A stretch of 64,000 nucleotides of DNA from positions 1 through 64,000 of the forward strand of contig JBKCOM010000065.1 in assembly GCA_046309775.1 (NCBI GenBank), read 5' to 3'. A model generated the notes under the pieces. It saw only the letters and a program-made list of their open reading frames with translations. It was not told the DNA's origin and searched no databases. Below are positions 59,332 to 64,000 of this stretch, piece after piece; the first letter of the stretch is position 1, and each line of letters opens with the position of its first letter. The stretch is from JAIXWP01 sp046309775 (lineage in GTDB: Bacteria > Bacteroidota > Bacteroidia > Flavobacteriales_D > Sanyastnellaceae). The translations under genes and the position numbers were made by a program.

Positions 59332-59377
59332 AATTCAGAATTGGGAATTGGGAATAATTTTTATTCCGCCCTTGCGG
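59332..59377. repeat. Tandem AATT-heptad repeat and short hairpins in an intergenic gap
   Basis: AATTCAG, AATTGGG, AATTGGG and AATAATT follow each other at 59332-59359, a heptad repeat with small changes. A GGAATAA/TTATTCC stem (59351-59357 with 59361-59367) and CCGC/GCGG (59366-59377) overlap its end. It lies 13 bases after the CHU_C gene stop and may act as a weak terminator, though no T-tract is present. Confidence 0.5.
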
Positions 59378-59439
59378 TAATTGCAACTAAAATCATGTTC
59401 AATTTGTCTTAATACGGGCTAAATTGCGCCGAATTTGAG

Positions 59440-62400
59440 ATGAAGATGAACCTAGCCAGGATTGTAACCATAGCATTATTAATTTTCTCCGCTGCTACTG
59501 CCTCTTCGCAGTGTGGAACGCCCGATAATTATTGTCAAGACGGTGCCAGTTATACTGTTTGTTCAGGGGTTGTCTATGATGTGGGAGGTGTTGAGGCGTA
59601 CAATGGAGATGCGATTATCACCATTTGTCCAGAAACCGTTGGCCTTGCCATTTCACTTGACTTCCAAGGCTTCAATTTGAATCAAAATTTTAATGCGAAT
59701 AATTCAGATGTTCTTAATGTCTATGACGGCCCAGATGTGAATGCACCGCTACTTGGATCATTCACGGGCACTCAATTGCAGAATGTGAGCATCACCGCAA
59801 GCGTCAATAATCCGGATGGGTGCTTAACGCTTGAACTCCTTGATAGGGGCACAGAAAACGGAAACGCAGCTGAACCGAATCCTGGTTTTCAAGCTAATAT
59901 ATCTTGCGTGAACGCGTGTGCAAATCCAACCAGCTTCATAAGCACCATTGATCCAGCCATTGTCACACAAGGAAACTCTATTACAGGTTGTGTGGGCGAA
60001 CCATTGACATTTTCATCTAACGGCAGCAGCGCGCAGCCTGGATTCGTAATCAGTGAATACGTTTGGTCCTTTGGAAATGATGTTGTAGAGAGTGGAACAT
60101 CGCAGCAAGTGCAATACACTTATGACGAACCAGGTTTATACTTCGTATCTTTAAGTGTCATTGACAATAATGACTGTGTCAGCCTTGAGAACATCCCCAT
60201 TCAGGTATTGGTGAGCACTAATCCTTTGTTTAACGATATTGCTTCTATCAATCCTTCGTACTGTTTGGGTACAGACATTACTTTGAATGCAGGAATTGTG
60301 GAGTATCCCGAATGGACGTCACTCCCTCCATTAATTTTCGCAGACACCCTTCCTTTGCCCGATGGTAATGGTTTTACTTTTGTCAGCAATCTTGAATTTG
60401 ACATATTTGATGAAGGGACTATTATTGATGATTGTGAAGATCTCGTCAATATTCAAACCTCACTGGAGCATAGCTATGCCGGAGATTTAGATATCAGCAT
60501 TACATGTCCCAATGGCACTTCTGTTGAAATGCTTCCTTGGCCTAATGGAATGACAAATACAAACTTCGGCGAGCCTGTGGATGACGCTAGTACGCCGAAC
60601 ATTGTTGGAGTTCCATACGAATATCAATGGACCGCCAATCCAAATGCCCCCGTGATGGGAGACATAACTACAGCGGATACTCCGCTTCCAGCAGGTTCTT
60701 ATCAATCTCAAGGAGATTTGTGCGCTTTGGTCGGTTGTCCGTTGAATGGGATTTGGACTATTACAATCACTGATAATTTATCTATCGATGACGGTTGGCT
60801 CGCCTCTTGGACTGTCAACTTCGCTCCTGAGCTGTATCCTGGAGTTGTTACGTTTACTCCGACTTACGGAGGTGGTGCGGACAGTTCTTTTTGGAGCGGT
60901 CCGAATATCACTTTCCTCGATGCCGGTGCCGATGTAATCCAACTCAATCTCAATGAGCCAGGTACTTACGAATATACCTATGAAACTAGCAATAACTTTG
61001 GTTGCACTTCTGATACCACCATTTCCATTACGATTCAAGAGCCTCCCACATTGTTTGTTGGCGATGATTTCGCTTATCAGTGCCAAGAAGTAGATCTTAC
61101 GGCCACACTCAATGGTCAGCCACAACCCTCGTGCAGCGGCGCTTCCGAAACAGTGACTTATTGCTACCCGGATAACGCTAACTATGTGGAAACCTACTGC
61201 CCTGATAATCCTGGAGATGGCATCACATTTATGAGCTTGAACTTCATCCAGGGAACTTTAGAAAACTTTGTTGATGATTTGATCATTTACGATGGTCAAA
61301 ATACAAGTGCCCCCATTCTATGGAGTTCTTTAGATACTAACCCTGCGACTTTGGCTGGTGTACAAGCTACAGCAACTAATCCCTCTGGGTGTATTACCAT
61401 TCAGTTGACCAGTGATGGAAGTATTTCGTGCGCGACAGGTTTTGAAACCGAAATGATTTATGAAGTCAGCTGCACAGCTGATGTAGAATATATTTTTGAA
61501 TGGAGTCCTTCGGCGGGACTCTCCGCCTCGCAAGGTTCTACGGTCACAGTTGAGCAAATCAACACTACTACTACCTTTGATGTAATTGCTTATCCCGCTG
61601 AATTCCCCGAATGTGTTGTATTTGATGACATCACAATTACTGTTGCAAATGATTTGCAGATAAGCCTTGATGAATTAGCACAGGCATGTTTGGATTCGAC
61701 GCTTGTGCTAGAGGCGCCCGAAATTCTCGTTGGTACCGCTCCTTTTACATACACATGGACGAGACCAGATGGAAGCACTGAAATCTCTGAAACATTGATT
61801 GTTGAAGCTTCACAAGGAGTCGCAGAGTATTGCGTTAGTGTTACCGACGTGTGCAACTTGACCACAGAAGCTTGTATTGAAGTGGTTCCTTATGCGCCTA
61901 TTCCAGCCACTTTCCAAATTGACGAAGGAATTGGTTGTGCTCCACACACAGTGACCATGACCAGCGATTATACTGCCTATCAAAATCTAGAAAGCATGCG
62001 ATGGTATTCTGGCGATGGTACCGCCACCAGCGTGTTTGGAAGCTTCAGTTACAGCTATCAAAATGATGGTAATTATTCACCAATACTAGAACTAACGGAC
62101 GTAAATGGATGTGTATACACGGACACCCTAAACGATCCGATTATCGTGGTGCCAATGCCAATGGCAGATTTTATAATGAATCCTGAGGCGCCAGTATTGC
62201 CTGAAACCACCGTTCGATTCCGCGTCAATTCATTAAATGCGGTAGCATGGTCGTATAACTTTTCCAATTTGGGAGAAAGTCAAGAGCCCGATGCTGAATT
62301 CACTTTTCCCAATCAAAGAGGAATTTACAACATCGAACTGATAGCCTTCAATGAGTTGGGCTGCTCCGATACCATCCGGAAAGAACTTGTGATTCGTGAT

Positions 62401-62691
62401 GTCATCAACATCTTCATTCCCAATAGCTTTACGCCAGACGGTGACGGCCTCAATGATGTGTGGAGAGTGGAAGGAACAGGCTTTGTGGGCCAAAACTTTG
62501 AGCTTGTCATTCTCAATAGATGGGGCCAACCCGTTTTCCGTAGCACCGATCCAGAAGAACCTTGGCTAGGAGATATGCAAGGAAATGGTTATTATTCTCA
62601 AGACTCTCTGTATTTTTACATTCTGAAAGTGCAAGATGTTGAAAATGATGTTCGTTATGAATATCAAGGTCACATCGTGTTGGTGCGCTAG
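59440..62691 (+). CDS. Secreted CUB/PKD/P-domain-like protein with CHU_C sorting domain
   Basis: The 1083-residue protein begins with a signal peptide (MNLARIVTIALLIFSAATAS, after a short KM start). A CUB domain (about 25-150; SDVLNVYDGPDVNAPLLGSF) is followed by a PKD domain (about 180-255), then a domain like the proprotein-convertase P-domain (about 330-465; SLEHSYAGDLDISITCPNGT, LNGIWTITITDN). A second CUB (about 555-685; FVDDLIIYDGQNTSAPILWS) and further PKD modules (YQNDGNYSPILELTDVNGC) lead to a CHU_C sorting domain: IPNSFTPDGDGLNDVWRVEG, ILNRWGQPVF, GHIVLVR. It is T9SS cargo, and its CUB and P-like modules suggest binding to glycans or proteins outside the cell. No protease motif is seen. 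The gene right of it is a paralogue with the same N-terminal order. Confidence 0.9.
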   Translation: MKMNLARIVTIALLIFSAATASSQCGTPDNYCQDGASYTVCSGVVYDVGGVEAYNGDAIITICPETVGLAISLDFQGFNLNQNFNANNSDVLNVYDGPDVNAPLLGSFTGTQLQNVSITASVNNPDGCLTLELLDRGTENGNAAEPNPGFQANISCVNACANPTSFISTIDPAIVTQGNSITGCVGEPLTFSSNGSSAQPGFVISEYVWSFGNDVVESGTSQQVQYTYDEPGLYFVSLSVIDNNDCVSLENIPIQVLVSTNPLFNDIASINPSYCLGTDITLNAGIVEYPEWTSLPPLIFADTLPLPDGNGFTFVSNLEFDIFDEGTIIDDCEDLVNIQTSLEHSYAGDLDISITCPNGTSVEMLPWPNGMTNTNFGEPVDDASTPNIVGVPYEYQWTANPNAPVMGDITTADTPLPAGSYQSQGDLCALVGCPLNGIWTITITDNLSIDDGWLASWTVNFAPELYPGVVTFTPTYGGGADSSFWSGPNITFLDAGADVIQLNLNEPGTYEYTYETSNNFGCTSDTTISITIQEPPTLFVGDDFAYQCQEVDLTATLNGQPQPSCSGASETVTYCYPDNANYVETYCPDNPGDGITFMSLNFIQGTLENFVDDLIIYDGQNTSAPILWSSLDTNPATLAGVQATATNPSGCITIQLTSDGSISCATGFETEMIYEVSCTADVEYIFEWSPSAGLSASQGSTVTVEQINTTTTFDVIAYPAEFPECVVFDDITITVANDLQISLDELAQACLDSTLVLEAPEILVGTAPFTYTWTRPDGSTEISETLIVEASQGVAEYCVSVTDVCNLTTEACIEVVPYAPIPATFQIDEGIGCAPHTVTMTSDYTAYQNLESMRWYSGDGTATSVFGSFSYSYQNDGNYSPILELTDVNGCVYTDTLNDPIIVVPMPMADFIMNPEAPVLPETTVRFRVNSLNAVAWSYNFSNLGESQEPDAEFTFPNQRGIYNIELIAFNELGCSDTIRKELVIRDVINIFIPNSFTPDGDGLNDVWRVEGTGFVGQNFELVILNRWGQPVFRSTDPEEPWLGDMQGNGYYSQDSLYFYILKVQDVENDVRYEYQGHIVLVR

Positions 62692-62734
62692 TAAGCAACC
62701 AATGTTGGTTTATTTGAGTCATGTATACAGCAAA

Positions 62735-64000
62735 ATGAATTTGATGAAAAGAATTATACTCGTCTTTACAGCGGCAATTTTAGGGACCCTTAGCAGCATG
62801 GGACAACAAGTCACCATGAGTAATGGAACTGTAAACGCATGTAGCGGCAATTTCACCGATGATGGCGTAGGTGGTCCTTACACTGATACGGATTATACTA
62901 TAACCATTTGTCCAGATATCCCTGGCAATGTTGTGCAGTTGACCTTTTCAGCTTTTGCTCTTCAAACATCCCCAGGGAATGGCCAGAGTGATTCATTTGC
63001 TATTTTCGACGGTCCGAACACTGGCTCTCCATCGTTAGGTTCTTACGGAGGCAATGATCTACAAGGCTTTGAAGTAACAGGAACCATAAATAATACCACT
63101 GGCTGTATCACGATTGTATTTTCGGCTAACGGTCCTGCCAACGTATCTTCTCCTGGATGGGAAGCCGCTATAGCATGTACTATCCCTTGCGCTCCTCCGA
63201 CAGCGGCTTCAGCAATTACCAATCCGGCCCCAACTGGAGCAGAGCAAACCATTAGTGTATGTATTGATGAGCCCGTTTCTTTCAGCGACATTGGATCATT
63301 TGCTGAGCCAGGTTTCAACATTGTTAACTATTCTTGGAATTTCGACGACGGCACTATAGAGCAAGGTCCAACAATGACCAGCGCTACACACAGCTTTTCA
63401 GAGGCTGGAGAATATATCGTTACACTGACTGTCACGGATAATAATGGTTGTAACAACCTTAACATTATACCTCTGCAGGTGCTCGTCTCGACGATTCCTT
63501 TATTCCCAACTTTAGAAGATATTACTACTTGCTTCGGTAATGAAGTGGAATTGGTTGGTAGCGCCGAAAGTGTTCTTTGGACAGCCCTTCCACCACAGGT
63601 GGTTGCTGGAACAACATATCTGGCAGACGGTGCGGGATTCTCATATTCTACTTCTTTAGAGTTCGATATTTTCGAACCCGATGCAGTTCTGGAAACATGC
63701 GACGACCTTCTTGGAATTGTCGTTAACATGGAACACAGTTACATGGGCGACCTTGGCCTCTCCATTACTTGTCCAAATGGTACCCTCGTAAATCTTGTTA
63801 CTTATCCTAATGGAGGTGGAGGCACATTCCTCGGTGAGGCAATCGACAATGACCCTGCATCAGACCCTGGTGTCGGCTATACTTACACGTGGGATCCAGA
63901 CGCGACAAATGGAACGTGGGGCGATAACGCCGGAGGTGGTTTCGGAACATCATTACCCGCGGGTAGCTATGAGTCAGTAGATGATCTTTGCGACCTTGTA
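62735..64000 (+). CDS. Secreted CUB/PKD/P-domain-like protein, 5' part (runs off the window)
   Basis: An open frame from ATG 62735 (or ATG 62744, three codons later) continues for 422 codons without a stop to the right edge. It starts with a signal peptide (MKRIILVFTAAILGTLSSMG). A CUB domain (SFAIFDGPNTGSPSLGSYGG; about 25-150) is followed by a PKD domain (IVNYSWNFDDGTIEQGPTMT, HSFSEAGEYIVTLTVTDNNG) and a P-domain-like segment (VNMEHSYMGDLGLSITCPNG, LPAGSYESVDDLCDLV). Domain order and motif spacing match the first about 445 residues of the preceding gene, so the two are tandem paralogues. The 3' part, presumably with more modules and a CHU_C domain, lies outside the window. The 43-base gap to the preceding gene suggests co-transcription. 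Confidence 0.88.
   Translation, partial: MNLMKRIILVFTAAILGTLSSMGQQVTMSNGTVNACSGNFTDDGVGGPYTDTDYTITICPDIPGNVVQLTFSAFALQTSPGNGQSDSFAIFDGPNTGSPSLGSYGGNDLQGFEVTGTINNTTGCITIVFSANGPANVSSPGWEAAIACTIPCAPPTAASAITNPAPTGAEQTISVCIDEPVSFSDIGSFAEPGFNIVNYSWNFDDGTIEQGPTMTSATHSFSEAGEYIVTLTVTDNNGCNNLNIIPLQVLVSTIPLFPTLEDITTCFGNEVELVGSAESVLWTALPPQVVAGTTYLADGAGFSYSTSLEFDIFEPDAVLETCDDLLGIVVNMEHSYMGDLGLSITCPNGTLVNLVTYPNGGGGTFLGEAIDNDPASDPGVGYTYTWDPDATNGTWGDNAGGGFGTSLPAGSYESVDDLCDLV

Noticed and set aside
62697..62710. AACCAA/TTGGTT palindrome between tandem CUB genes as a terminator
   Set aside because: Six-base A+T-rich stem with a very short loop and no T-run; the two genes probably share a transcript.
1..64000. 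tRNA, rRNA, insertion sequences, prophage or integrase genes
   Set aside because: I saw no tRNA-like cloverleaf, rRNA motif, transposase, integrase or phage gene. Cargo genes look native in codon use, so transfer is not indicated by the sequence alone.

Overview
The window looks like part of a Bacteroidota chromosome, most likely a gliding or T9SS-bearing member of the Flavobacteriales (Cryomorphaceae/Crocinitomicaceae-like). This is inferred from gene content and not from a marker phylogeny. The indicators are: many large secreted proteins ending in type IX secretion (T9SS) sorting domains, both type A and the CHU_C/type B 'gliding motility-associated' form; a PorP/SprF-type outer-membrane protein; bacillithiol synthase BshA; several TTG-N17-23-TAnnTTTG promoter matches; few Shine-Dalgarno sequences; and A+T-rich, compact coding with many abutting convergent genes. 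I see no tRNA, rRNA operon, CRISPR array, insertion sequence or prophage.

Layout. 1-67 holds the 5' end of an ECF-type sigma factor reading off the left edge. 374-3560: uvrA and msrB. 3562-8303 (minus): an operon of a long SprB-repeat adhesin, a PorP/SprF protein and a small secreted protein. 8357-11210 (minus): an alpha/beta hydrolase and a fused E1 alpha/beta 2-oxoacid dehydrogenase. 11300-14412: a small AT-hook protein with a strong terminator and two FAD oxidoreductases. 14474-17622: a TPR/coiled-coil envelope protein coupled to aroQ. 17623-24160 (minus): a small membrane protein with bshA, a GH3/beta-lactamase fusion, cmk and a CtlX-like amidinohydrolase. 24194-33546: lipoproteins, an RnfD-like/DUF2330 fusion and a 1648-residue beta-helix T9SS cargo. 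33693-37784 (minus): SPFH protein, long-form GAPDH and a DegQ/HtrA protease, each followed by a hairpin terminator. 37949-42491: DUF4249 lipoprotein, DUF983 protein, lamin-tail/CHU_C cargo. 42492-53777: MsbA-like exporter and purB, a metallo-beta-lactamase-fold hydrolase, a conserved unknown, a YkgJ-type cysteine-cluster protein, the SRP RNA gene, a GtrB/ArnC-like glycosyltransferase, a modular type A cargo protein, and mnmA. 53926-64000: an ECF sigma factor, a membrane-anchored PKD protein with a degenerate CHU_C-like end, then three large secreted proteins; the last runs off the right edge.

The common theme is cell-surface export. Seven or eight proteins are T9SS cargo or T9SS-linked, together about half of the window. 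Housekeeping genes (DNA repair, shikimate, purine, pyrimidine, bacillithiol, tRNA thiolation, protein targeting) sit between them. The most interesting lead is the sigma-factor/transmembrane pair at 53926-55717: its periplasmic part looks like a decayed T9SS sorting domain, so it could be a sigma/anti-sigma switch that senses secretion or surface-adhesin status. Other leads are three genes whose TAnnTTTG promoter element lies exactly four bases before the start codon (possible leaderless mRNAs), the RnfD/DUF2330 fusion, and two tandem CUB/PKD/P-like surface proteins.
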